NCBI GenBank assembly: GCA_937967955.1
Contig: CALBUB010000029.1
Coordinates: 1 to 25,716, forward strand
From: an uncultured Bacillota bacterium
Lineage (GTDB): Bacteria; Bacillota; Clostridia; Tissierellales; Tepidimicrobiaceae
DNA length: 25,716 bases
Direction: 5' to 3'
The position numbers and the translations under genes were made by a program. Numbering within the stretch: position 1 is the stretch's first letter; every line of letters starts with the position of its first letter. This document shows, one piece after another, positions 1 through 7,788 of this stretch. The notes below the pieces were generated by a model. The model saw only the letters and a program-made list of their open reading frames with translations. It was not told where the DNA came from and did not search any database.

Positions 1-407
1 CCAGGCCCATTGGTTAAATTCTTCTTCTGGTATTTAGTAAGCTCCTTATAGGGTTTATTAAATCTATTAATGGCCATCAGGTCAATATTTTCTATGGGTT
101 CAATTCCTCTTATAAGTACTGCTTCAGGTATGCCTTCTTCTTGAGTAACTATATTGAAACAATAATACATGCCATATATGAAGTACACATAAGCTATACC
201 TGCTGGCCCATACATTACCTCCACTCTCTTAGTCTTTCTTCCTCCATAGGAGTGGGCTGCCTTATCCTTTAAGCCTAAATAAGCTTCTGTCTCAACTATT
301 TTTCCCTTTAATAGCTGTCCATTATAATTATGTACTAATACTTTCCCTAAAAGCTCCTTAGCCACTGTAATAGTATCTCTACTATAAAATTCCCTTTTAA
401 GTTTCAT
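1..407 (-). CDS. mpg: 3-methyladenine (alkyladenine) DNA glycosylase, AAG/MPG family, 3' part cut by window edge
   Basis: Only the first 135 codons lie in the window. They read as the AAG/MPG family of monofunctional base-excision glycosylases, which remove 3-methyladenine and other alkylated purines from DNA. Family landmarks are clear: a VETEAYLG segment carrying the catalytic Glu, then DKAAHSYGGR, and YVYFIYGMYYCFNIV, which forms the base-flipping pocket. The start is the ATG at 407, preceded by AAGGAGAAGG at good spacing. The family is usually about 190-210 residues, so roughly 60-70 residues are missing beyond position 1. It is transcribed away from the downstream-numbered lipoprotein gene's terminator, so it probably has its own promoter within 408-480, where several TATAAT-like hexamers occur but no clear -35 pair. 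Family assignment is firm; in vivo substrate is by homology. Confidence 0.93.
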   Translation of the reverse strand, partial: MKLKREFYSRDTITVAKELLGKVLVHNYNGQLLKGKIVETEAYLGLKDKAAHSYGGRKTKRVEVMYGPAGIAYVYFIYGMYYCFNIVTQEEGIPEAVLIRGIEPIENIDLMAINRFNKPYKELTKYQKKNLTNGP

Positions 408-481
408 ATTCCTTCTCCTTTCATCTACTGTACTTTAACTATTATATCTCTAATCTAATTATATTATAGTTGCCAGTGGCT

Positions 482-513
482 AAAAAAAGCATAGCCCACA
501 ATTGGACTATGCT
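482..513 (-). terminator. Rho-independent terminator of the lipoprotein gene
   Basis: On the minus strand an 11-bp stem (AGCATAGTCCA / TGGGCTATGCT, one G-U) closes a 4-nt loop and is followed by a run of seven T. It lies 4 nt past the TAA at 517-519. Confidence 0.88.
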
Positions 514-516
514 CTA

Positions 517-1467
517 TTATTGGATATCTTCTAAAGCTGCAATAGCATTGCTATAAATTTCTGGAACATGGGATAGTACATTTTCATTAATTATATTTTC
601 ATTGGCTTGTATTATCTCCAAATATTTAGAGATGGCCTTTGAAGTTACTAGCTCCTTCCTTGAGCTTAGGGTTATATAGTCAGCCATTATTTCTTCTTTT
701 ATTTTACCTGTTTCACCATCATATATTGGAGAATTAACTGAACCTTCTAAGTATAGCTTGAGGCATTCTCCGTAACACCTTAGTACATCCTGTAGTTTTA
801 TACCCTTAGGATATTTAGATATATATTTTTCTATTTCTACTAACCTCTGGCCCAATTCTTCATGGGTAACAGTCATTTCTCCATCAAGGACTGGCGGTAT
901 GCTGGAGCTTTTAGCTTTAATATTAAGGTAGTCTCTTATTTCTTCTGGTAAGTAATCTGCGTAGGCTTTTAGGCCTTCATAATCTATTACTGGATAATAG
1001 GCTCCTCCAATATTTACTAGCTTGTATTTACCAGCAAAAATATTGCTAACTAATTCCTTTAGATCTGCATTTTTTATCTCTTCAATTTTTGCCTTATTAA
1101 ATAATAACTCACCTGCTGATAAATTTAATAGTTCTTGCTGATTATTGTCCTTAAATAGCTCATCAGCATACCTTTTTGCATATTCTTTCTGTACTTCTTC
1201 TAATATTAATATCATGGCTACTGCTTCGTTTTCAGCTACCTCTTTTATATTCTCATCAATAAATTTTACAAGGGTATAAGGTTCATTATCGCTTTTAGCT
1301 ATTTCATTATACTGCTTTATTAGTTTATCCATATTTTCATCATCTATTATGTATGCTTCTTTTTCTAGACTTTCATATAGTGTTTTTTCCTTCTGTTTAA
1401 TGTCTATTCCACAGCCAACTATGAATATCATTAAAGCTAAGATTAAAATCATTATTTTCTTATTCAT
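517..1467 (-). CDS. Predicted lipoprotein of unknown function
   Basis: A 316-residue protein that I do not recognise. The first 19 residues are a textbook lipoprotein signal: MNKK, a run of about 13 hydrophobic residues, then the lipobox I-V-G-C with the lipidated Cys at 19, so the mature protein should be anchored to the outer face of the membrane. The rest is hydrophilic, rich in Glu, Lys, Ile and Leu, probably mostly helical, with no enzymatic motif I can identify. The open frame extends 40 codons further upstream (to 1587), but the ATG at 1467 is chosen because it has an AAAGAGGTAG ribosome site at proper spacing and places the signal peptide at the N terminus. Flanked on both sides by terminators, it appears monocistronic. 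Confidence 0.8.
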   Translation of the reverse strand: MNKKIMILILALMIFIVGCGIDIKQKEKTLYESLEKEAYIIDDENMDKLIKQYNEIAKSDNEPYTLVKFIDENIKEVAENEAVAMILILEEVQKEYAKRYADELFKDNNQQELLNLSAGELLFNKAKIEEIKNADLKELVSNIFAGKYKLVNIGGAYYPVIDYEGLKAYADYLPEEIRDYLNIKAKSSSIPPVLDGEMTVTHEELGQRLVEIEKYISKYPKGIKLQDVLRCYGECLKLYLEGSVNSPIYDGETGKIKEEIMADYITLSSRKELVTSKAISKYLEIIQANENIINENVLSHVPEIYSNAIAALEDIQ

Positions 1468-1579
1468 AAATTCTACCTCTTTCATCCTAATAGTTGTTAA
1501 TGAGATTTTATCTTCTTTTAAAATATCGTTTTCATATAATATATCAATTAAGCTATAAAAAGTAGTTACAAAGAGGTTA

Positions 1580-1619
1580 CAAAACAAAGACTAACAAGCT
1601 AATAAATAGCTTGTTAGCC
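1580..1619 (-). terminator. Rho-independent terminator of the activase gene
   Basis: A 13-bp stem (arms 1589-1601 and 1607-1619, one G-U on the minus strand) with a 5-nt loop is followed on the minus strand by a T-rich tract (TTTGTTTTG). It lies just downstream of the stop codon at 1635. Confidence 0.85.
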
Positions 1620-1634
1620 ATAAATTCAATTTTA

Positions 1635-4600
1635 CTATTGAAAAGCCTTAAGGGATACTTCCTCCTTCTTCTCTATATTATCATATGCTGTGGAAAGCAT
1701 CAACTTTATTCTATTTAGCTGGTTTACTTCGCTAGCACTTGCATCATAATCTACAGCAACTATATTGGCCTTAGGATATTTGTCCCTAATAGCCTTAATT
1801 ACACCTTTTCCGGTTATGTGGTTTGGTAAGCAGCCAAAAGGCTGTAGGCATACTATATTTTCTACTCCACTATGGATAAGCTCTATCATCTCAGCTGTAA
1901 GTAGCCAACCTTCACCATATTGATGGCCTAAGGATGTTATTTCTTGGGCCTTTTCTGCCAATTCTTCTACAGTTAGTGGTGGTTCAAACCTTTTACTATT
2001 TTTTAAGACTTCCCTAATATGCTTCCTATAGTGTTCTATATATTTAATTATTAAATCTCCTCCTATCTTAGGCAGTAAGCCTTTAGATAGATATTTATGC
2101 TTAAAGGTTGCATTATAGGAGGAATAGAGTAGGAAGTCTGTTACATCTGGCACTACTGCTTCTGCTCCTTCTTCTTCTAATAGCTCTACTATCTGGTTGT
2201 TAGCTTCTGGATGGTATTTTACTAAAATCTCTCCTACTATTCCTACTTTAGGCTTTACAAGTTTTTCATCTATTTCTATTTCATCAAAATCCCTGACTAT
2301 TTGCTTCACATTTTCTATGAATTCCTTAGTCTTTCCTGTTTTTACTGCCTGTGAACATCTTTTTACCCAGTGTTCTGCCAATATATTTGCAGAGCCCTTT
2401 ACCTTTTCATAGGGTCTTGTTTTATGAAGCAGCCTCATAATTAAATCTCCGTATAGTACTGCCATTATGCCTCTTTTTAATAGCTTTGGAGTTATGGTAA
2501 AGCCTGGATTAGTCTCTATTCCTTGGGCAGATACTGCTATAATAGGCACATGGCCAAAACCTGCATCCTTAAAGGCCTTCCTCATAAAGGCCACATAGTT
2601 GGAAGCTCTGCAAACTCCTCCTGTTTGGGATATGATTACTGATACATTATCTAGGTCGTATTTTCCTGATTTCAAAGCCGATATAAATTGGCCTATGACT
2701 ACTATAGCTGGATAGCAAGCATCATTGTTTACATATTTAAGGCCTTCATTGACTGCTTTAGCATCTACTGAAGGCAATACCTCTAAATTGTAGTTGCAGG
2801 AATTTAAGGCTGCCTCAAGTATTTCAAATTGTATAGGTGCCATCTGAGGCATCAATATGGTGTGTCTTTTCCTCATCTCCTTGGTAAATTCTACCCTCTT
2901 TGGTGGCTCATATTTTACCCCTATTTTATAGCCTTTTCTCTCCCTTTCCTCTAAGGCTGCCTTTAAGGACCTTAATCTTATCTTTGCAGCACCTAAATTG
3001 CTTATTTCATCTATCTTAAGAACTGTATAAATCTTTCCATACTTGTTTAATATCTCTTCGACTTGATCTGTAGTTATTGCATCTAGGCCACAGCCGAAGG
3101 AGTTAAGCTGTACTAACTCAAGATTTTCATGTTGAGCAACAAAGCTTGCAGCCCTATAAAGTCTTGCATGGTATACCCACTGGTCTAGTACCCTAAGGGG
3201 TCTTTCAGTCTTTCCTAGGTGGGCTATTGAGTCTTCAGTTAAAATGGACATTCCTAGGGATGTAATCAACTGAGGAATTCCGTGGTTTATGGCCTTGTCT
3301 AGATGGTAGGGTCTACCTGCCAATACTATGCCTTTTATTCCTTTTTCTTCTATGTATTTTAATACCTCTTCTCCTTTTTGCTGTATATCCTTCTTAAAGT
3401 TCATCTGTTCAGCCCAGGCCTTATCTACTGCAGCCTTAATCTCCTCTTTAGAAATATTGAATATCCTCAATTCGTCAAAGAGCCTTCCTTTTAGTCCTTC
3501 CTTATCATCAAAACTTAAGAAAGGATGTATGAAAGTAATATCCTTCAACTGCTCTATATTTAGCTTCAACACATCTGGATAGCCTATTACCACTGGACAG
3601 TTTACATGGTTGTCTGCTTCTTTGTCTTCCTTCCTATCGTAGAATATGGATGGATAGAATATGAATTTAATCCCTTTTTCTATTAAGTCCATTATATGGC
3701 CATGGGATATCTTAGCTGGATAGCAAGCTGTCTCACTGGGTATGGAGCTAATTCCCTTTTCATAGATATCCCTTGTAGATTCGGAAGACAGCTGGACCCT
3801 AAAGCCTAGCTCAGTAAAGAAGGTATGCCAGAATGGATAATGTTCATATATATTGAGAACCCTTGGAATACCTACTATTCCCCTTCTAGCCTCTTCCTCC
3901 TTTAAGGGCTTGTAGGCAAACAACCTGTCGTATTTATACTCAAATAGATTTGGAAGCTTTTCTTTATCCCTGACTACTCCAGCTCCTTTTTCGCACCTAT
4001 TTCCAGTAATATATCTATTGCCATCTTCAAATATGTTGATAGTCAATAGGCAGTTGTTACCGCAGCCACCACATCTGGCCTTCTTAGTAGTATAGGTGAA
4101 ACTATCTAATTCATCCTTAGTAAGGATAGTAGATTTTTTTCCTTCTTCATATCTTTCTTTAGCTATTAAAGCTGCACCTAAGGCTCCCATAAGGCCAGGT
4201 ATTTCAGGTCTTACAACTTTCCTACCGGATAATAGTTCAAAACTTCTTACTATAGCATCACCATAGAAGGTTCCTCCTTGAACCACTATATTTTTACCTA
4301 GTTCTTTTGGATCCCTTATCTTTATTACCTTCTGTAAGGCATTCCTTATTACAGAATAGGATAGACCAGCTGCTATATCCCCTACAGTAGCCCCTTCTTT
4401 TTGAGCCTGTTTTACTTTTGAATTCATAAATACTGTACAGCGGGAACCTAAATCCACTGGATTTTCTGCTAGTAAGCCTTTATTTAAAAACTCCTCCACA
4501 GTCATATTTACTGAATGGGCAAAGGTCTCTAAGAAGGAACCGCAGCCAGATGAACAGGCTTCATTTAGGAATATGCTATCAATCACTCCATCCTTTATCT

Positions 4601-5891
4601 TCATACACTTCATATCCTGGCCACCAATGTCCAGTATGAAGTCTACTTCCGGCTCGAAGAATAAGGCTGCCTTATAGTGGGCAATTGTTTCTACTTCCCC
4701 TATATCAATACCAAGGGCAGCTTTTATAAACTCCTCACCGTAGCCAGTAATTGCTGAATAGGTAATACTTTGTCCTTCTGGTAATTTATTGTATATTTCC
4801 TTAAGTATTTTTACAGTTAACTCTAAAGGCTTACCCTTGTTGTTTCCATAATAGCTATATAGTATATTATTGTCTTCATCTATTAGGATCACCTTAGTTG
4901 TAGTAGAGCCTGCATCAATTCCAAGGAAGGCTTTGCCCTGGTGTTTTGTTATATCCTTATAGGTCATCTTTTTAGTTTCGTGTTCTCTCCTAAATTCCTC
5001 TAACTCTTGTTGACTATAGAATAAAGGCCTTATTTTTTCTATTTCTGTTTCTATAGGTTTCTTGAAGTTCTCAACCCTATTTCTTAATTCTTCAAAGCGT
5101 ATAGGCTTTTCCTTTTCTGAAGCAATTGCTGCTCCTATGGCCACAAATAGTTGAGAGTTTTCAGGAAATATTACTTCTTCTTCTTTTAATTGGAGAGTTT
5201 CTATGAATCGAGCCCTTAGTCCTGATAAGAAGTATAGAGGGCCACCTAAAAAGGCTACTTTCCCTTTTATAGGCCTTCCACAAGCAAGATTGGATATGGT
5301 TTGATTAACTACTGATTGGAATACAGATGCTGCAATATCTTCTTTGGAAACCCCTTGGTTTATTAAAGCTTGTACATCCGTTTTAGCAAATACTCCACAC
5401 CTGGAGGCTATTGAATAGATGGATTCATGTTTCAATGCTAATTTATTTAAACCTTCCGCATCTGTTTCAAGTAAAGACGCCATCTGGTCAATAAAAGCTC
5501 CAGTACCTCCTGCACAGATACTGTTCATCCTCTGTTCCACATTTCCAGATAAGTAAGTTATCTTAGCATCTTCACCACCTAGTTCAATAACCACATCTGT
5601 TTCAGGTATGAACTTCCTAATGGCAGTGGTAGATGCAACTACTTCCTGTATAAAGGGTATCCTTAACCATTTGTGGACTGCTAGTCCTCCTGAACCTGTA
5701 ACCATAAGGGTTACCACTTCATTTTTAAATCTCTTGTATGCACCCATTAGTACTTCTTTTACACAGTTTTTTACATCAGAATAGTGCCTTTTATAGACGC
5801 TATAGATTAATTCATAAGAAGAATTCAATGCTACTAACTTAACCGTAGTAGAACCTACATCTAAACCTAAACGTATATTTATCATATTCAT
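1635..5891 (-). CDS. 2-hydroxyacyl-CoA dehydratase activase-like fusion protein (two BadF/BcrA-type ATPase domains plus DUF2229/dehydratase-like C-terminal half)
   Basis: 1418 residues. Two ASKHA-fold ATPase domains of the HgdC/BadF type lie in tandem. The first has the phosphate loop LDVGSTTVK (residues 10-18), GGEDAK, Cys126 in NSICAGGTGA and Cys165 in SRCGVF. These match in spacing the two Cys that bridge the [4Fe-4S] cluster of Acidaminococcus HgdC. The second begins near residue 320 (GIDAGSTTTK, Asp326) and has GGQDMK, EACSSGCGSF and GSRCTVF. A Cys-rich knot (CGGCGNNC) near 606-640 joins these to about 780 residues resembling DUF2229 and the dehydratase-subunit-like COG3580/COG3581. In characterised relatives the activase passes an ATP-energised electron to a dehydratase; the role of this fused form is not established. 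AAGGAGG lies 15 nt from the ATG, but a GCAG-TAAA-CTGC mini-hairpin would shorten that distance. An in-frame TAA excludes an earlier start. Confidence 0.93.
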   Translation of the reverse strand: MNMINIRLGLDVGSTTVKLVALNSSYELIYSVYKRHYSDVKNCVKEVLMGAYKRFKNEVVTLMVTGSGGLAVHKWLRIPFIQEVVASTTAIRKFIPETDVVIELGGEDAKITYLSGNVEQRMNSICAGGTGAFIDQMASLLETDAEGLNKLALKHESIYSIASRCGVFAKTDVQALINQGVSKEDIAASVFQSVVNQTISNLACGRPIKGKVAFLGGPLYFLSGLRARFIETLQLKEEEVIFPENSQLFVAIGAAIASEKEKPIRFEELRNRVENFKKPIETEIEKIRPLFYSQQELEEFRREHETKKMTYKDITKHQGKAFLGIDAGSTTTKVILIDEDNNILYSYYGNNKGKPLELTVKILKEIYNKLPEGQSITYSAITGYGEEFIKAALGIDIGEVETIAHYKAALFFEPEVDFILDIGGQDMKCMKIKDGVIDSIFLNEACSSGCGSFLETFAHSVNMTVEEFLNKGLLAENPVDLGSRCTVFMNSKVKQAQKEGATVGDIAAGLSYSVIRNALQKVIKIRDPKELGKNIVVQGGTFYGDAIVRSFELLSGRKVVRPEIPGLMGALGAALIAKERYEEGKKSTILTKDELDSFTYTTKKARCGGCGNNCLLTINIFEDGNRYITGNRCEKGAGVVRDKEKLPNLFEYKYDRLFAYKPLKEEEARRGIVGIPRVLNIYEHYPFWHTFFTELGFRVQLSSESTRDIYEKGISSIPSETACYPAKISHGHIMDLIEKGIKFIFYPSIFYDRKEDKEADNHVNCPVVIGYPDVLKLNIEQLKDITFIHPFLSFDDKEGLKGRLFDELRIFNISKEEIKAAVDKAWAEQMNFKKDIQQKGEEVLKYIEEKGIKGIVLAGRPYHLDKAINHGIPQLITSLGMSILTEDSIAHLGKTERPLRVLDQWVYHARLYRAASFVAQHENLELVQLNSFGCGLDAITTDQVEEILNKYGKIYTVLKIDEISNLGAAKIRLRSLKAALEERERKGYKIGVKYEPPKRVEFTKEMRKRHTILMPQMAPIQFEILEAALNSCNYNLEVLPSVDAKAVNEGLKYVNNDACYPAIVVIGQFISALKSGKYDLDNVSVIISQTGGVCRASNYVAFMRKAFKDAGFGHVPIIAVSAQGIETNPGFTITPKLLKRGIMAVLYGDLIMRLLHKTRPYEKVKGSANILAEHWVKRCSQAVKTGKTKEFIENVKQIVRDFDEIEIDEKLVKPKVGIVGEILVKYHPEANNQIVELLEEEGAEAVVPDVTDFLLYSSYNATFKHKYLSKGLLPKIGGDLIIKYIEHYRKHIREVLKNSKRFEPPLTVEELAEKAQEITSLGHQYGEGWLLTAEMIELIHSGVENIVCLQPFGCLPNHITGKGVIKAIRDKYPKANIVAVDYDASASEVNQLNRIKLMLSTAYDNIEKKEEVSLKAFQ

Positions 5892-5954
5892 TGCAGTTTA
5901 CTGCTGCCTCCTTATCCTTTTATAAAAAATTTAATCCTTTAATCAATTAAAAGA

Positions 5955-5983
5955 ATTATAACACAGTTAAAAATTAGTTACAA
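5955..5983 (-). promoter_or_regulatory. Sigma-A-type promoter of the activase gene
   Basis: On the minus strand TTGTAA (5983-5978), a 17-bp spacer and TATAAT (5960-5955). The expected start near 5948 gives a leader of about 57 nt, which contains the small palindrome TTTAATTGATTAAA (5939-5952 region). Confidence 0.75.
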
Positions 5984-6202
5984 ATACTTACAATGGTAAA
6001 TAAGCCCTGAATAATATATTATCTTTACTACTGATTAATTACTAAAACCATTGGCTTTACCTAATATATTATACTACATATTTTCTTTAGGCAAAAAAGT
6101 AGGCCTCCTATACAAAATGCTTATACGAAAGAATTAATAATTCTACATAAATACTGGCTTAAATATATTTATTCTTTCCAACAGCCTATTATTAATTTTA
6201 TA
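5984..6202. other. Intergenic stretch without a recognisable gene
   Basis: This AT-rich stretch lies between the activase promoter and the polyferredoxin promoter. The longest ATG-started frames are under 10 codons and none has a ribosome site. An imperfect inverted repeat, TTTACCTAA near 6057-6065 against TTTAGGCAAA near 6087-6096, is visible, but it has no T-tract and nothing identifies it as an RNA element. Confidence 0.6.
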
Positions 6203-6239
6203 TATACCCCTTTACAAAAAAAGGAATCTAAGTTATAAT
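6203..6239 (+). promoter_or_regulatory. Near-consensus promoter of the polyferredoxin gene with an upstream operator half-site
   Basis: TTTACA (6211-6216), a 17-bp spacer and a perfect TATAAT (6234-6239). Immediately upstream of the -35 lies TATACCCC (6203-6210), identical to one arm of the palindrome that covers the start site. Transcription should begin near 6246. Confidence 0.85.
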
Positions 6240-6244
6240 ACATT

Positions 6245-6263
6245 TATACCCCATAGGGGTATA
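6245..6263 (+). promoter_or_regulatory. CsoR/CstR-type operator overlapping the transcription start
   Basis: A perfect inverted repeat, TATACCCC-ATA-GGGGTATA. The TACCC...GGGTA G-tract palindrome is the recognised site class of the CsoR/RcnR/CstR superfamily (Cu(I), other metals, or persulfide sensors); the Bacillus copZA operator has a similar form. Its position directly after the -10, on the expected start site, predicts repression. No csoR-like gene is in the window, so the sensor and its signal are unknown. Confidence 0.75.
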
Positions 6264-6285
6264 TAGTATGCATAGGGGGGATTGG

Positions 6286-7050
6286 ATGCAAAACTACTAT
6301 ATAAAGACTAATAGGACTTTTACTACTCTGAGAAAATATTCATGGATATTCACATTTTTGGTAGCCATTGGTGGCCTTTGGGTACCAAAGTTGGGTTTGC
6401 TGGTAATCTTAGTAATGTTAGGTATAACTATTACTTCCTTTTTCTCAGGCAGATTTTGGTGTGGAAATGTCTGTCCCCACGGCTCATTGTTTGACAGATT
6501 GGCATTACCTATTAGCTTAAATAAGAAAATTCCTGAATTTTTCAAATCAAAATATATGATTGTAGGCTTTTTTATATTCTTCATGTTTAATTTCTCTAGG
6601 AAGATGATAAAAGCCTTTAGTTTCTGGGGAACCTATGATTTTTTAGACAAATTAGGCTTGGTTTTCGTTACCACATACTTAATGGTATTAATAACTGGAG
6701 GCCTAGCTGCCGTATTAATCAATCCGAGAACTTGGTGCCAATTCTGTCCAATGGGTACTATACAAAAGCTATCCCACAAACTGGGTAGCTCCCTAGGGGT
6801 CACTGAGAAAACAGAAAAAAAGATCACCATAGAAGATATAGATAAATGTCGTAAATGCGGCCTATGTGCAAGGGTATGCCCCTTCCAGCTAACTCCTTAT
6901 CTGGAATTTGGAGAATACAACCAGTTCCATGATGTTAACTGTATTAAGTGTGGTACTTGTATTAAGAATTGCCCAGCAAAGTTGCTATCTTTAAAAACAA
7001 AAGAAGAAGCAATTAAATTAAAGGAGAAAAATAAAGATAAAGTAGCATAA
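6286..7050 (+). CDS. NapH/CcoG-like membrane 4Fe-4S polyferredoxin
   Basis: A 254-residue integral membrane iron-sulfur protein. Two hydrophobic segments at about residues 20-50 precede WCGNVCPHGSLFDRL, a Cys-x3-Cys-Pro motif typical of NapH/NosR/CcoG proteins. Two more membrane segments lead to WCQFCPMG. The C terminus carries two classic 4Fe-4S ferredoxin motifs, CRKCGLCARVCP and CIKCGTCIKNCP. Proteins of this kind carry electrons between membrane quinol or ferredoxin pools and a partner reductase, but there is no partner gene next to it. The ATG at 6286 is chosen over the in-frame ATG at 6268 because AGGGGGG ends 5 nt upstream and the transcript should begin near 6246. Expression is probably governed by the CsoR/CstR-type operator just upstream, which suggests a stress role (metal or sulfide) rather than housekeeping respiration. 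That last step is inference. Confidence 0.88.
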   Translation: MQNYYIKTNRTFTTLRKYSWIFTFLVAIGGLWVPKLGLLVILVMLGITITSFFSGRFWCGNVCPHGSLFDRLALPISLNKKIPEFFKSKYMIVGFFIFFMFNFSRKMIKAFSFWGTYDFLDKLGLVFVTTYLMVLITGGLAAVLINPRTWCQFCPMGTIQKLSHKLGSSLGVTEKTEKKITIEDIDKCRKCGLCARVCPFQLTPYLEFGEYNQFHDVNCIKCGTCIKNCPAKLLSLKTKEEAIKLKEKNKDKVA

Positions 7051-7056
7051 AGAAAA

Positions 7057-7082
7057 AGCCCATGTAATATGGGCTCTTTTTT
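7057..7082. terminator. Bidirectional terminator between convergent genes
   Basis: Stem AGCCCAT / ATGGGCT with a 5-nt loop. It is followed by CTTTTTT on the plus strand and by TTTTTCTTT on the minus strand, so it serves both the polyferredoxin gene and the converging LysM gene. Confidence 0.88.
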
Positions 7083-7677
7083 AATAGCAGTGTATTATGC
7101 ATCTCTTGGGTATGCATAATAGCTGACCAATCATTAGATTGTTTGGATCCACTCCTGGATTTGCCCTCATTAAATCATGGACATTTACACAGAATCTTTG
7201 GGCAATTAGATAGAAGGTATCCCCTGGTCTAACTGTGTAGTAAACTCCATGGGGACAAGGTGGCATTTCTGGTCCTGGCTGATGCATGTGATGAGGTATA
7301 CATATTACTTGACCAATCATCAAATTGTTTGGATCTATTCCTGGATTGGCATTTAAAATAGCATCTACGCTTACTCCAAATCTCTGACTAAGCAAGTAGA
7401 TTGTATCCCCTTGCCTAATTGTATAATAAAAGCCATGGGGACATGGTGGCATTGGGGAAACTGTCTTTTCTGGTATGCAAATTACCTGGCCTATTTGCAG
7501 GTTTTCTGGGTTTATTCCTGGATTTAAAGCCATTATTGCATCAACAGTTGTATTATATCTTATAGCTAAAAAATATAAGGTATCTCCTGCTTTAATGGTA
7601 TAAGGGAAGCTGTTAGCAGGGCACCTTTTTCCATCTGGCTTCCTGTCTGGCTGCTTGTCTGGTTTTCTATCTGCCAT
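7081..7677 (-). CDS. Triple-LysM protein, probable spore-associated
   Basis: 198 residues containing three LysM domains of about 45 residues, each of the form YTIxxGDTxxxLAxRxxxxxxxIxxxNPGxxPxNLxIGQxICIP, introduced by a Cys-Pro pair and separated by short Pro-rich linkers. LysM binds N-acetylglucosamine polymers such as peptidoglycan. The N terminus (MADRKPDKQPDRKPDG) is charged and has no signal peptide or membrane segment, so the protein is either cytosolic or assembled from the mother-cell side of a forespore; a sigma-K-like promoter upstream favours the latter. The frame extends to a GTG at 7707, but the ATG at 7677 is preferred: AAAGGG lies 9 nt upstream and the GTG falls before the expected transcript start. 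It is a paralogue of the next gene. Spore location is inference. Confidence 0.87.
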   Translation of the reverse strand: MADRKPDKQPDRKPDGKRCPANSFPYTIKAGDTLYFLAIRYNTTVDAIMALNPGINPENLQIGQVICIPEKTVSPMPPCPHGFYYTIRQGDTIYLLSQRFGVSVDAILNANPGIDPNNLMIGQVICIPHHMHQPGPEMPPCPHGVYYTVRPGDTFYLIAQRFCVNVHDLMRANPGVDPNNLMIGQLLCIPKRCIIHCY

Positions 7678-7709
7678 ATCATTCATCCCTTTCTTATATT
7701 TTTTCACTA

Positions 7710-7741
7710 TATATTATGCTGAATTGGACAATTGTGTTAAT
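7710..7741 (-). promoter_or_regulatory. Sigma-K-like (mother-cell) promoter of the triple-LysM gene
   Basis: On the minus strand ATTAACA (7741-7735), 16 bp from the AACA to CATAATATA (7718-7710). This fits the Bacillus sigma-K pattern mACm-N16-CATAnnnTA. The same ATTAACA-N16-CATA arrangement is found before the neighbouring LysM gene. Expected start near 7703. Confidence 0.6.
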
Positions 7742-7759
7742 AGGAAACTCTCTTAAAAT

Positions 7760-7783
7760 AAAAAAAGAGAGCCAAAAGGCTCC
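7760..7783 (-). terminator. Rho-independent terminator of the quadruple-LysM gene
   Basis: On the minus strand GGGAGCC-TTTT-GGCTCTC, followed by six to seven T, 5 nt past the TAA at 7789-7791. It separates the two LysM genes into independent transcripts. Confidence 0.88.
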
Positions 7784-7788
7784 CTATT

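Noticed and set aside
1468..1587. 40-residue N-terminal extension of the lipoprotein
   Set aside because: It would bury the signal peptide and lipobox internally, and a good ribosome site precedes the internal ATG.
6050..6100. Inverted repeat near the middle of the 5984-6202 gap as a terminator
   Set aside because: The arms are imperfect and no T-tract follows on the strand that would need one.
6268..6285. Upstream ATG as start of the polyferredoxin
   Set aside because: The ATG at 6286 has AGGGGGG at proper spacing; the earlier ATG is too near the predicted transcript start and lacks an independent ribosome site.
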